Shown here: positions 1-6,686 of the stretch, one piece after another
Position numbering within the stretch: the first letter of the stretch is position 1
How the letters are laid out: every line of letters starts with the position of its first letter
Assembly (NCBI GenBank): GCA_002418985.1
Contig: DIFE01000007.1
Location: 1-11,773 of the forward strand
Source: Deltaproteobacteria bacterium UBA5756
GTDB taxonomy: Bacteria; Desulfobacterota; Syntrophorhabdia; Syntrophorhabdales; Syntrophorhabdaceae
Direction of reading: 5' to 3'
DNA: 11,773 nucleotides
Notes under the pieces: generated by a model
Databases searched by the model: none
What the model was told of the DNA's origin: nothing
The model's input: only the letters and a program-made list of their open reading frames with translations
Program-made: the position numbers and the translations under genes

Positions 1-2066
1 ACGTTGCCGTGGGCGCTGAGGGCAAAGGCGGTTTCGTGCGCCATTGTTGGACTGCTGCCACCGAACAGGCTTGTGACAAACGAACCTATACCGGCAGCGG
101 CGGGTTTAGAGATGAGGTTCTCAACCATTGATTTGTAAATGTCGTTTCCCACCTTGGCGGCAAGATTCCCCAGATCCATGAACCTGTCGGATGTGTGGTC
201 GAAGAAATCATTGAAGCCATCCGTCATGGCGCCGGCAGCATCCCGGGCAACAATTACCCCCTGCTGGAAGTTGGAATCCAGAGATGCGACGTATTGGGCC
301 ATGCCCGACCGGATCCCGTCTGCAAAGGTCCCGGTATATTCCTTCAGTTTCAGGAGCCTGATGTCCTCGAGATCGGTGATCTGCTGCTCGATATCGAGGA
401 GCTCATATCCCAGACCATTGATCTCTTCCATCTGCTCGTCGGTCTCAGCGTAGATGGATTTGATACCTATCACCTTCAGCATTCGCTCCCGTTCGACCTC
501 AAGGGTCCTGCGGTCCAGGTCGAGTTGCCTTTCAACATACTGCCCGGACGTTACAATTCCATACCTGCTCTGTTCCTCGAGAATCCTTTTTTCCTTGTCG
601 AGGGCCGTAAGGGCTGATTGGCGATTAATGTCGGTCTTCCTGAGCTCACCCGTTTGTGCAAGCTCACGGTATTTCTTTTCTGTTTCGTAGAGCGTGTCGA
701 GAATCTTCCTTGTTTCCTCCATCTCCCGCGCCATCTCGATGAAATATTGTCCCTTCGCCAAGCCTTGCAAGATCCATTGCTGTTCTCCGAACTTCAAAAC
801 CAGTTTGTCGGCTTCTTTTCCGAGGTTCATGAGTTGCCGATCGAACCTGTCAACGGACGGGTTCATTGCCTCGATCTTCTCCCTCCAGGAGATCATAGCC
901 TGGGACAGCTCGTCATTGGCGCCGGCGCTACCTCCCGCAGTGCCCCCGCCGCCGGCACCGGGAAGTTTGATTTTCCCTTTTCCAGCCTTATCCCAAACAC
1001 TTTCAATCATCGATCCGTATGCCTGCATCTTCTTCTCAAGGTCATCACCCAAGCCGATATCGGTCGTGGCCTGTCCCCAGGTTTTCTTGAGCATCCCGGC
1101 TTTGTCTGACCAGCCCATGGCCCACCCGGGCTGGAGAAGAATGTCCTTGCTTTGCGTTACGGCGGTCATGAAGCCCTCGGCCTTGACGGCGAGGCCTCCG
1201 ATTGCGGTGCCGATGATATCAAAGGCAGCCACGACCCCGATTCCAAAGGACACGAGGATCCTAAAGGCGTCTCCGAGGCCCTCGACAGTCGTTTTCAATC
1301 CGCCGCCTTCCTTAATGTTCTTGATGAATGCCTCGCTGACATTGAGAAGGACAGGCAATACGTCAGCCGTTACCCGGGTGGCGATCCCCTTGAAGGTCAA
1401 TTCGATACGGGAGATGTTGTCGTTGAACTCTTCAGCACGCGCCGCGTCCTCGGCGCTGAATATGATCCCCAGCTTCTCGGCCTCCTCACGCATTTCCTGA
1501 AGGCCTTCCTTGCCAACATTGAGAAACGGAATCAGTTCAGCTCCGGATTTTCCGAGCAGCTTCATTGCCAGGGCAGTCTTTTCGGTACCGTCCTTCATAT
1601 GGGAGAATTTCTCGGCGATCTCCTCGAGCATTATGTCGGTCGTCTTGAGCTGCCCGTTGCTCTCGGTCACGGATAGACCGAGTTCCCGGAAAGGGGACGA
1701 TCCCGATGCCGAAGCCATCTCGTACATGTTCTTGGCAAGTTTTGTAAGGCTCTTGCTAAGACTTTCACTCTCCACGTCGGCAAGTTTGGCAGCGTACTGA
1801 TAACCCTGAAGAGACTCCACGGACATGCCTACCTTCTGGGACATCTTGTTGACGCTGTCCATTTGATCCAAGGCTGACTTTGCCAGGGAGACGATGCTTG
1901 TCACGGTGATCGCCGAGGCAATACTTGCCCAGTGCCGCTTGATCATACCGGAGATCGACCCGGAGGTGCCTTCGAACCGCTTCATCTCATCGGAGACTTT
2001 CTTCATTCCCGTGATCGCGCCGGACGCGTCCGTCGTTATCTTGAGCTTTACTTCCTGTTCAGCCAT
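1..2066 (-). CDS. Tail tape measure protein (C-terminus beyond window edge)
   Basis: This protein sets tail length, acts as the scaffold for tube assembly and is ejected with the DNA. The frame is open from an ATG at 2066 to position 1, giving 688 full codons with no stop, so the gene is 3'-truncated by the window. The start MAEQEVKLKI and the long helical body are typical of lambda gpH-like proteins. Residues about 157-184 carry a hallmark of phage tape measures, with TALAMKLLGKSGAELIPFLN at its core. Hydrophobic stretches lie at about 45-66 and 268-293. A Gly/Ala-rich linker near residues 375-390 precedes a charged, heptad-rich region that I read as coiled coil. The last visible residues include a hydrophobic Gly-rich segment (SFVTSLFGG) often seen near the end of these proteins. 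The start overlaps the upstream chaperone stop by 8 nt, and an AGAGGAAGG-type site precedes it. Position after the chaperone genes matches lambda order G-T-H. Family identity is secure; full length is unknown. Confidence 0.93.
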   Translation of the reverse strand, partial: MAEQEVKLKITTDASGAITGMKKVSDEMKRFEGTSGSISGMIKRHWASIASAITVTSIVSLAKSALDQMDSVNKMSQKVGMSVESLQGYQYAAKLADVESESLSKSLTKLAKNMYEMASASGSSPFRELGLSVTESNGQLKTTDIMLEEIAEKFSHMKDGTEKTALAMKLLGKSGAELIPFLNVGKEGLQEMREEAEKLGIIFSAEDAARAEEFNDNISRIELTFKGIATRVTADVLPVLLNVSEAFIKNIKEGGGLKTTVEGLGDAFRILVSFGIGVVAAFDIIGTAIGGLAVKAEGFMTAVTQSKDILLQPGWAMGWSDKAGMLKKTWGQATTDIGLGDDLEKKMQAYGSMIESVWDKAGKGKIKLPGAGGGGTAGGSAGANDELSQAMISWREKIEAMNPSVDRFDRQLMNLGKEADKLVLKFGEQQWILQGLAKGQYFIEMAREMEETRKILDTLYETEKKYRELAQTGELRKTDINRQSALTALDKEKRILEEQSRYGIVTSGQYVERQLDLDRRTLEVERERMLKVIGIKSIYAETDEQMEEINGLGYELLDIEQQITDLEDIRLLKLKEYTGTFADGIRSGMAQYVASLDSNFQQGVIVARDAAGAMTDGFNDFFDHTSDRFMDLGNLAAKVGNDIYKSMVENLISKPAAAGIGSFVTSLFGGSSPTMAHETAFALSAHGN

Positions 2067-2430
2067 GGGCCTTCCTCTTCTTTCTCCTCATGTCCTCGCA
2101 TTGTTCGCATGACCAGATCAAGTCCTCGCCAAACTGGAGCCTGCAATATTCACGCTCCTTTTCGGTACAGACATCATCGCTCTTCTTGACCTGCAGCAGG
2201 AGGGCCTCTTCTTCATAGGCTCGCACCTTCGAGACAAACTCTTCGTTTACCTCCACGTTCATGGCCTGAGCGATGAGACAAACCGCGGTGAAATCGAGGC
2301 CGTATATGCCTCCATCCGTTGCTCTCCACTGTGTCGATGCCATCATAAGGACCTGCCATACTTCCACGTTCTCCAGGCTTACTTCTGTTCGTATTCCCCC
2401 GCCCCAGTACGCCCGGGCGAGGGCCCTCAG
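2059..2430 (-). CDS. gpT-like tail chaperone extension (DUF1799-like), translated by -1 frameshift
   Basis: This frame is probably not a free-standing gene but the C-terminal half of a gpGT-like fusion. It stays open from the TGA at 2446-2448 down to the stop at 2059, and the only in-frame standard start near the beginning is a GTG at 2367 with a poorly spaced GGAG. Residues upstream of that GTG already look like protein (LRALARAYW and following). Downstream, TQWRATDGGIYGLDF resembles the 'W, R, GG, GLD' core I recall for the DUF1799 phage family. In lambda, gpT is made only as gpGT, and the T part recruits tail tube subunits to the tape measure. Entering at the slippery site gives 123 residues after the shift and a 258-residue fusion with the upstream frame. 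The C-terminal third carries three cysteines (CRLQF, CEQCED) and ends in a basic tail. An alternative is a 102-aa protein from GTG 2367. Confidence 0.82.
   Translation of the reverse strand: MRALARAYWGGGIRTEVSLENVEVWQVLMMASTQWRATDGGIYGLDFTAVCLIAQAMNVEVNEEFVSKVRAYEEEALLLQVKKSDDVCTEKEREYCRLQFGEDLIWSCEQCEDMRRKKRKAHG
2396..2423 (-). promoter_or_regulatory. Candidate frameshift-stimulating stem-loop
   Basis: Beginning 6 nt after the slippery heptamer, the minus strand reads CCCTCGCCC (2423-2415), a 10-nt loop (2414-2405) and GGGCGGGGG (2404-2396). The arms can form nine consecutive pairs, eight Watson-Crick and one G-U. The 6-nt spacer is in the range usual for -1 frameshift stimulators. Other pairings compete, such as the palindrome GAGGGCCCTC (2419-2428) and the CCCGGG repeats flanking the heptamer, so the exact fold is inferred. 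Confidence 0.6.
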
Positions 2431-2834
2431 TTTCCCCGGGCCTCCTCACTCTTTTCATGGACGGATGCTTCAACACTCTGCGCAAAGGCCCATACCCAGT
2501 CCCTCAGCGCCAAATGATTCATGATGCGCTTCTTGCTCTCCAGGTTGATAGGAAGGGGGTTGCCTTCATCGTCACCGATCCCCGTGAAGTCCTCGATGAG
2601 ATAGTCTGTCAGCGCATCATCATACTTCTCCGGATCACCGATATGCTCCACAGCCTCCATTCGCCTGTTTGATGTGTTGAGTGTCATTTCAGCCTTCATG
2701 AAGGGTTTTCTCAGCTCCCGGACGGCCTCGTTCGTCAGCTTCCTCACCTTTACCTCGACCCCCTCAGCAAACTTTCCCCAGACTCCCTCGGGCCAGTTGT
2801 TGTTGTCGAATCCAAGTTTGCTTACTTTCAGCAT
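2427..2834 (-). CDS. Tail assembly chaperone, gpG-like (zero-frame product)
   Basis: This is a 135-aa cytoplasmic protein lying between the tail tube and tape measure genes, where siphoviruses encode the tail assembly chaperone that coats the tape measure protein during tail building. The ATG at 2834 has AAAGGAGG 4 nt upstream. The sequence is charged and mostly helical; residues about 28-60 include basic KVRKLTNEAVRELRKPFMKA, and DWVWAFAQSVEAS lies close to the C-terminus. I do not recognise the exact family from sequence alone. The assignment rests on position, size and the recoding signal at its 3' end. It ends with Gly-Asn-stop on the GGGAAAC heptamer, so a minor fraction of ribosomes should continue into the gpT-like frame. 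The shorter product is expected to be the abundant one, as for lambda gpG. Confidence 0.85.
   Translation of the reverse strand: MLKVSKLGFDNNNWPEGVWGKFAEGVEVKVRKLTNEAVRELRKPFMKAEMTLNTSNRRMEAVEHIGDPEKYDDALTDYLIEDFTGIGDDEGNPLPINLESKKRIMNHLALRDWVWAFAQSVEASVHEKSEEARGN
2430..2436 (-). other. -1 programmed ribosomal frameshift slippery heptamer GGGAAAC
   Basis: On the minus strand the end of the 135-aa frame reads CGG GGA AAC TGA. This places G GGA AAC in the zero frame as an exact X XXY YYZ slippery heptamer, immediately before the stop. Slipping back one base gives GGG AAA CTG and enters the downstream gpT-like frame, which is open there. Lambda uses GGGAAAG at the equivalent G/T junction. An AGGAGG (2441-2446) lies 4 nt upstream, closer than the roughly 10 nt reported for Shine-Dalgarno-stimulated -1 shifting in dnaX, so its role is uncertain. 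Confidence 0.88.
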
Positions 2835-2857
2835 ACAGCCTCCTTTGTCTTTCGTTC

Positions 2858-4123
2858 CTATGCCGCGTACTGCGACACCTTATTTGCCACTTCCACCCTC
2901 ACGGATCCATACGTGTCATCCTGGAGGACCTGCAGGTCACCTTCCTCGCCGAGAAAATTACCGTTTATCTTGAGAGGTGCCTTGAGGACCACACAGCGTG
3001 GAAACACAACATCAATGTAATAGTTCTTGCCGGTCTCGAATTCAGCGCCGGTCGCTTTCATCTGCACGCCGAAATACTCATTGTCGATTATTTTCTGTTG
3101 CATGATGAAGTCCCGGAACTGACGGTCCAGCTTGAGGGTCTGGATCCTCCTTTGCCGGTAGGCGTAGTTCGCGTAAGTACCGGTACCGCCTGGCCGGAAT
3201 TCAACAGCCATCTCGTTGCTGATGACATGCTCAATGGATTCTATCTCCTCAGACATGGTATGGCCCTCGAGGAACGTCGTGCCGTTCCACAGGCCACCCA
3301 CTTTCACAACCAGGTCGGTGACTCTTAAGGGGGATTCCGTCACCCGGGACGGAAAGGTACACCATGCCGGTTCGGTCGGCACATAGAGGATCTCGTAGGT
3401 TGTTGATGTGGCCGCTTCTCCTGGCGCCGTGATGGTGAGCACCGCCGGTGTGGCGGACGAGACGGCCGTCACCGTCACATCCTTGTATTCGCCCGTTGTC
3501 GGTACCAGGACGCGGACCGCATGGATACTGTCGACGCGGCCCGATGCCGTTGAACCCTGGACACCATTTGCGGCGAGGGTGAGCTCAGTGGCGTTGTAAG
3601 CGGCGGACACTGTCTCTTTGGTCACGTTGTCGGTATACTTGCCGGTACCTTTGACAGACAGGGAGAGCTTCGCCCAGGAATCTTTTGCGAACGTAGCGGT
3701 GAGTTGATCGATGAGAAACGAGGCAAACCTTCGTTTCATAATCGTCTGACCCAGCCTCATGGCCGCAGTGAAGGACGGGTTTAGCATGTCGGCGGTCGGT
3801 GTTATCAGATGCTTGTAGCCTGTTCCCCAGGCACTCGCTGCCGAAGCTCCCAGAGCGAACGCATAGCCAAATCCGAAGTGCTGGGCCTGGGCTTTACCGA
3901 ACTCGAAGGTCGCCTCGGACAGGGCCCCGAGATCGTAGCTTGCATCGGGCTCTTCTTTTCCGGTGAGTTCTTCACGGTTATCTTCCCGACGAGGCGAGAG
4001 CTGCAGTATTGTGTTGCGGTCGACAAGCAGGCTTGTATCAAGAGTCTGCTCGCTATTGAGTACCGTTTCCTTTAAGTTTGCAGAGACGGCTACCAGGTCA
4101 TGTTCAGATCTAAAGCTCCTCAT
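2858..4123 (-). CDS. Major tail tube protein
   Basis: This 421-aa protein is called as the tail tube subunit, which stacks in rings around the tape measure. Evidence is its position between the tail terminator and tail chaperone genes, together with its composition. The N-terminal part has a loop-rich charged region (40-65). Residues about 85-170 are Gly/Ala-rich (FGFGYAFALGASAASAWGTG) and lead to SLSVKGTGKYTD, a tube-type beta segment. The C-terminal part (about 265-421) is beta-rich (VKVGGLWNG, KATGAEFETGKNYYIDVVFP, LKINGNFLGEEGDLQVL). Between them, residues about 172-255 form a Thr/Val/Ala-rich stretch that looks like an inserted beta-sandwich. At 421 aa it is longer than lambda gpV (about 250 aa). 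The ATG at 4123 overlaps the upstream stop as ATGA, implying coupled translation. A sheath protein is less likely, since no second tube gene or baseplate gene is visible, but that cannot be fully excluded. Confidence 0.78.
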   Translation of the reverse strand: MRSFRSEHDLVAVSANLKETVLNSEQTLDTSLLVDRNTILQLSPRREDNREELTGKEEPDASYDLGALSEATFEFGKAQAQHFGFGYAFALGASAASAWGTGYKHLITPTADMLNPSFTAAMRLGQTIMKRRFASFLIDQLTATFAKDSWAKLSLSVKGTGKYTDNVTKETVSAAYNATELTLAANGVQGSTASGRVDSIHAVRVLVPTTGEYKDVTVTAVSSATPAVLTITAPGEAATSTTYEILYVPTEPAWCTFPSRVTESPLRVTDLVVKVGGLWNGTTFLEGHTMSEEIESIEHVISNEMAVEFRPGGTGTYANYAYRQRRIQTLKLDRQFRDFIMQQKIIDNEYFGVQMKATGAEFETGKNYYIDVVFPRCVVLKAPLKINGNFLGEEGDLQVLQDDTYGSVRVEVANKVSQYAA

Positions 4124-4320
4124 TCTTCCCCTCCCCTATCCTCTTCGACGGATCCTTCGTCAGATCCTGCCGGTTCAATCGCCGCAAATCTTGCCGCTTC
4201 GGCAGGCGGGATCTCCGCGTATATCTCGCCGGCCTTGAACGTCCTTCCTGCAAAGGGCCCATCGACAATTTCGATGTCGGGCTCGTTCTGTTTCAGTCTG
4301 AATCGTGTGTCCTGTCTCAT
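4120..4320 (-). CDS. Small phage protein of unknown function (66 aa)
   Basis: I do not recognise this family. The 66-residue protein starts at an ATG with a strong AAGGAGGT 5 nt upstream, and its stop overlaps the tail tube start as ATGA, so it is very likely translated. The first 45 residues look like a small beta fold (IEIVDGPFAGRTFKAGEIYAEIP), followed by an Ala-rich segment and a highly acidic tail (EGSVEEDRGGEE). There is no signal peptide or membrane segment. Its place between the tail terminator and the tube protein suggests a small tail or assembly accessory, which is inference only. Confidence 0.8.
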   Translation of the reverse strand: MRQDTRFRLKQNEPDIEIVDGPFAGRTFKAGEIYAEIPPAEAARFAAIEPAGSDEGSVEEDRGGEE

Positions 4321-4331
4321 GTCTTACCTCC

Positions 4332-4775
4332 TTAAAAGGTCCACTTTGATGCTTGGTATTGCACCTGTATTTTGATCGTGATACCGGAAATCACTTTGCC
4401 GCCGTGGTTCGTTTCTATCTCGTCCGACACGGGCAGCGTATCAAGGGCGAGGTACCCCCAGGTGTCATCGACGGCGATGGCCTTATAGACATCCTCGATG
4501 ATATCGTACGCGTCCTTATATGTTGTCTCTCCAGACGCAACCTTGATCTGGACTTCGATATCTATCAGGTTGTCGAACTGGATCGTCGTAGCGGAGCCAA
4601 TGTTATTTCTCGGGTCGATGATGTTAAGTGCCGGCAACTCGGCCGGTTCGAAGTCGCTGCCCCGAAAGTGGTGAATATTGTCCCCCAGATCGCTCTTGTA
4701 CCCGCCTTCTTTAACGATTCCCTCGAAACGGGTTATGATAGCCGCTATGATCTGTTCACGAATGGTGTCAGCCAT
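4332..4775 (-). CDS. Tail terminator / tail completion protein (gpU-like)
   Basis: This is a 147-aa cytoplasmic protein. Its opening (MADTIREQIIAAIITRFEGI) and mixed alpha/beta pattern are typical of tail terminator and minor tail proteins of the gpU/gpZ type, which cap the tube and join it to the head. Later segments include LPALNIIDPRNN, a beta segment IDIEVQIKVAS and a final strand ISGITIKIQVQYQASKW. This matches a fold in which an N-terminal helix packs on a sheet. The ATG has GGAGG 6 nt upstream, inside the end of the preceding gene, and the two genes overlap by 8 nt (4768-4775). Lambda order is FII-Z-U-V; here only one gene of this size is present before the tube gene, so gpZ-like and gpU-like roles cannot be separated by eye. 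The specific role is moderately certain. Confidence 0.72.
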   Translation of the reverse strand: MADTIREQIIAAIITRFEGIVKEGGYKSDLGDNIHHFRGSDFEPAELPALNIIDPRNNIGSATTIQFDNLIDIEVQIKVASGETTYKDAYDIIEDVYKAIAVDDTWGYLALDTLPVSDEIETNHGGKVISGITIKIQVQYQASKWTF

Positions 4776-5058
4776 GGGCGTCCTCCGAGAGAATCAGCTT
4801 TGTCGTGCCATGTCCTGTCGGCTGAATTCCGATGACCGTGTATGTGACCCCGTTTACCGTTATCGTGGCATCGTGGCCCACGCCGGTGATGTCTGTGTCC
4901 AGGCACTCTGCCATCGGCGCCGTGGTCTCCACGCCGTTGATAACAACGAAGCCGTTCTGGAAGAGGGCCCTGATAGTCTCGCCGCCATAGATGGCATCAA
5001 CCCCGATGTCCTCGTCTTCCAGAATGTCCGTCATTGCTTCGGTGAATACGTCTGACAT
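4768..5058 (-). CDS. Head-tail joining protein (gpFII-like)
   Basis: This 96-aa protein resembles the lambda gpFII / Gifsy-2 attachment family (Phage_attach). It has an N-terminal helix with acidic residues (DVFTEAMTDILEDEDIGVDAIY), then a compact beta-barrel, and a C-terminal strand region GVTYTVIGIQPTGHGTTKLIL with the 'YTV-GIQP-G-G-T-LIL' pattern I associate with that family. In lambda, gpFII binds the head at the portal end and provides the surface to which the tail attaches. The ATG at 5058 is preceded by TAAGGAG at 6 nt. The gene follows the lysis cassette and opens the tail-side block, overlapping the terminator-like gene by 8 nt. No terminator separates it from the preceding gene (a 10-nt gap). 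Other connector families remain possible but fit less well. Confidence 0.75.
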   Translation of the reverse strand: MSDVFTEAMTDILEDEDIGVDAIYGGETIRALFQNGFVVINGVETTAPMAECLDTDITGVGHDATITVNGVTYTVIGIQPTGHGTTKLILSEDAHG

Positions 5059-5068
5059 ATGTCTCTCC

Positions 5069-5644
5069 TTACCACCTGTAGCTCATGTCCAGCATGGCCT
5101 TGCCCTCAGGCCTGCTGCTCATTTCGCCGTAGATCGCAGCGTAAATGCCGCCGACCCTGAGAAACGTCCAGCGGCCATAAACGTCACCGCGGTACCCCGC
5201 TCCATCCTTGTCGGCCGCGATACCCCCGCGGATCCCGAGTTCCTTCTGGTTTTTGAATGCAAGTAGGGGAAGGGGCTGCTGCTTGGCAATGATCTCTGAT
5301 GTCCCCTGGGCTGTGTCCATTACCGCGACGACATTTGTTTTGCCCTCATAAGGATCTACAACACCGGTGGCTATGACCTGTTTATTCGCGTCCCGGGAGA
5401 TCGTCTCGGGGAGCTGTAACTTCTCCACGACAATTTGCTTCTCCACGGTAACGATCTCCTTGGGCCCCGGGACATTGACCCGCTTGATCTTGACCGTCTC
5501 CCTGATCGGGGGAAGAGGCGCATACTGCTCGGTGGTAACAACCGGCGGCCGGGAGTACCAGGCGACAGCGGCGGCTATCACGAGGAGCAGACAAACACCA
5601 CACAGGACGTAGTTCTTGATATCGTTCTTCGTGCTGGAGGTCAT
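5069..5644 (-). CDS. Membrane-anchored periplasmic protein, spanin-position candidate
   Basis: This is a 191-aa protein with a single N-terminal membrane segment at residues 13-30 (LCGVCLLLVIAAAVAW) after a short charged leader, predicting a cytoplasmic N-terminus and a periplasmic body. Residues 32-82 are rich in Pro, Val and Lys with repeated 'V.K' spacing (TVKIKRVNVPGPKEIVTVEK), like an extended rod. Residues about 135-191 alternate Gly and aromatics (RGDVYGRWTFLRVGGIYAAIYG) and end in MSYRW, a terminal aromatic pattern common in outer-membrane beta strands. It overlaps the transglycosylase stop as ATGA, the classic place for an inner-membrane spanin, which joins inner and outer membranes in the last step of Gram-negative lysis. 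I found no convincing lipoprotein partner nested in it or beside it. I do not recognise a named family, so the spanin role is inferred from position and topology. Confidence 0.7.
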   Translation of the reverse strand: MTSSTKNDIKNYVLCGVCLLLVIAAAVAWYSRPPVVTTEQYAPLPPIRETVKIKRVNVPGPKEIVTVEKQIVVEKLQLPETISRDANKQVIATGVVDPYEGKTNVVAVMDTAQGTSEIIAKQQPLPLLAFKNQKELGIRGGIAADKDGAGYRGDVYGRWTFLRVGGIYAAIYGEMSSRPEGKAMLDMSYRW

Positions 5645-6246
5645 TTATACTTCTCTCCTTTTTCGAATACCAGCCGCGGATATTCCATGTTGACACGGCA
5701 AAGATCCAGGAGAGAACCACCCTTCAGGGTGATTACCCTCCTCGCACACTGTTCCTCGACCCGGGAGATCTCACACGACCCGGCTCTCCGGATCTCCTTA
5801 TTGAGATTGCCGGCGCCGCCGTTGTAGGACCGAAAGGCGAAGTACCAACCCAAGCATGTTCCGGTATTGTAGAGGTACCGGTCGTAGAGTATCAGCGCCC
5901 GGATGTTCCACCTCGGGTCATAAGGATTCGGCTTGACGGAGATCTCTTGCAGAGAGTGTTCTTTTTCGTGGATCCAGGTGGCCGTCCCGGGCATGAACTG
6001 ACCGAGGCCCATGCCGCCGTCAAAAGCGGTCACGCCTTGCCTGCACCGGCTCTCCTGCTCGATCTGCCCCATGAAATAGTACCAGGGAGCATCAACCCCG
6101 ATGAACACCCTTGTCTCTCTGATCACCTGCCGCTTGTACTTCAGGCAGCGATTGACCGTCTGTCCGTCACAGTCCCAGGGTAAGACTGACGATAACAGAA
6201 CCGAGAAGCAAACCACGAAAAACAAGTATCGCAATCCTGCCAACAT
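5641..6246 (-). CDS. Exported lytic transglycosylase (SLT-like endolysin)
   Basis: This 201-aa protein cleaves peptidoglycan and is the likely lysis enzyme. The chosen ATG at 6246 has GGAGG 7 nt upstream and is followed directly by a hydrophobic signal segment (residues 3-23). A longer reading from 6318 adds 24 polar residues and has no good reason to be used. The SLT fold is clear: catalytic Glu65 in QIEQES, GLGQFMPGTATW at 80-91, and AFRSYNGGAGNL at 137-148. Family 1 lysozyme-like transglycosylases have these same three blocks. Cysteines at about 26, 34, 68, 131, 158, 167 and 183 suggest disulfides formed in the periplasm. The first 80 nt overlap the end of the holin-like gene in another frame. 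A hydrophobic start may act as a signal-arrest anchor, giving holin- or pinholin-timed lysis, but that is inference. Confidence 0.9.
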   Translation of the reverse strand: MLAGLRYLFFVVCFSVLLSSVLPWDCDGQTVNRCLKYKRQVIRETRVFIGVDAPWYYFMGQIEQESRCRQGVTAFDGGMGLGQFMPGTATWIHEKEHSLQEISVKPNPYDPRWNIRALILYDRYLYNTGTCLGWYFAFRSYNGGAGNLNKEIRRAGSCEISRVEEQCARRVITLKGGSLLDLCRVNMEYPRLVFEKGEKYK

Positions 6247-6676
6247 CGGTAATCCTCCGTTCTTTTTCCTGTCTGTCGAACGTCCGCTTATACCCGATGA
6301 CCCATATGAACTCCGCAAGGATGTAACCTACACACACGAGACAGCACTTGTAGAGCATGGCTTCGATCATATCGGGTTTGAGTACCCACACGAGGCAGAA
6401 GACCCCGGCAAGAGGAATGCCGAACCGAAGAAAGTACTTTACAAAGGTGCTGCCTGACAGCGGAGATACCTCGATACTGCCCGTTTTGCTCTTAATGTAT
6501 TCTTCGGCCTGCTTCAGCTTGTCTTTGATCTCGTGCTCTGCCTCGGTGCGGCCCTTCATATAAGCATCATCGATCTTTCCCATGTATCGGGGGTTTCGCT
6601 TGGCAAAGAGAACGCCGACAAAAAACCAAATGGCCGAGAAGAAAACTAAACCTATGATTATCAATACTGTGTACAC
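6167..6676 (-). CDS. Four-helix membrane protein, probable holin
   Basis: This is a 169-aa integral membrane protein starting with GTG at 6676, which has GAGGAGG 5 nt upstream. Predicted membrane segments are residues 3-25, 83-99, 106-127 and 147-167. Between the first two lies a charged helical region (35-65, KIDDAYMKGRTEAEHEIKDK) that is likely coiled coil. The C-terminal half, with MLYKCCLVCVGY and a final short LGL, resembles small holins that sit beside transglycosylases in Mu-like transposable phages of Pseudomonas, as far as I can judge from memory. The N-terminal helix plus coiled coil would be an addition to that core. The position immediately before an exported transglycosylase, overlapping it by 80 nt, supports a role in membrane permeabilisation at lysis. 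Holin function is inferred; membrane topology is directly visible. Confidence 0.75.
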   Translation of the reverse strand: MYTVLIIIGLVFFSAIWFFVGVLFAKRNPRYMGKIDDAYMKGRTEAEHEIKDKLKQAEEYIKSKTGSIEVSPLSGSTFVKYFLRFGIPLAGVFCLVWVLKPDMIEAMLYKCCLVCVGYILAEFIWVIGYKRTFDRQEKERRITDVGRIAILVFRGLLLGSVIVSLTLGL

Positions 6677-6686
6677 AAGAACCTCC

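Noticed and set aside
694..1500. Plus-strand 268-codon frame opposite the tape measure gene
   Set aside because: The opposite strand reads as a tape measure protein with the GKSGAELIPFLN motif. The plus-strand translation is Ser/Pro-rich and lacks family features.
2213..2485. 90-codon minus-strand frame spanning the chaperone junction
   Set aside because: It is the third frame at this locus, Arg/Gly-rich with no domain signal. The other two frames explain the DNA and are linked by the slippery site.
5382..5720. Minus-strand overlapping frame inside the spanin-position gene with a cysteine after PAAG, considered as a nested outer-membrane spanin lipoprotein
   Set aside because: The residues before the cysteine are charged and lack a real hydrophobic signal core, the lipobox fit is poor, and no start with a ribosome site lies close upstream. 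The rest looks like a shadow of the main frame.
6246..6318. Upstream ATG at 6318 as start of the transglycosylase
   Set aside because: It would put 24 polar and basic residues before the signal segment and lacks a good ribosome site, whereas ATG 6246 has GGAGG at 7 nt and directly begins the hydrophobic segment.
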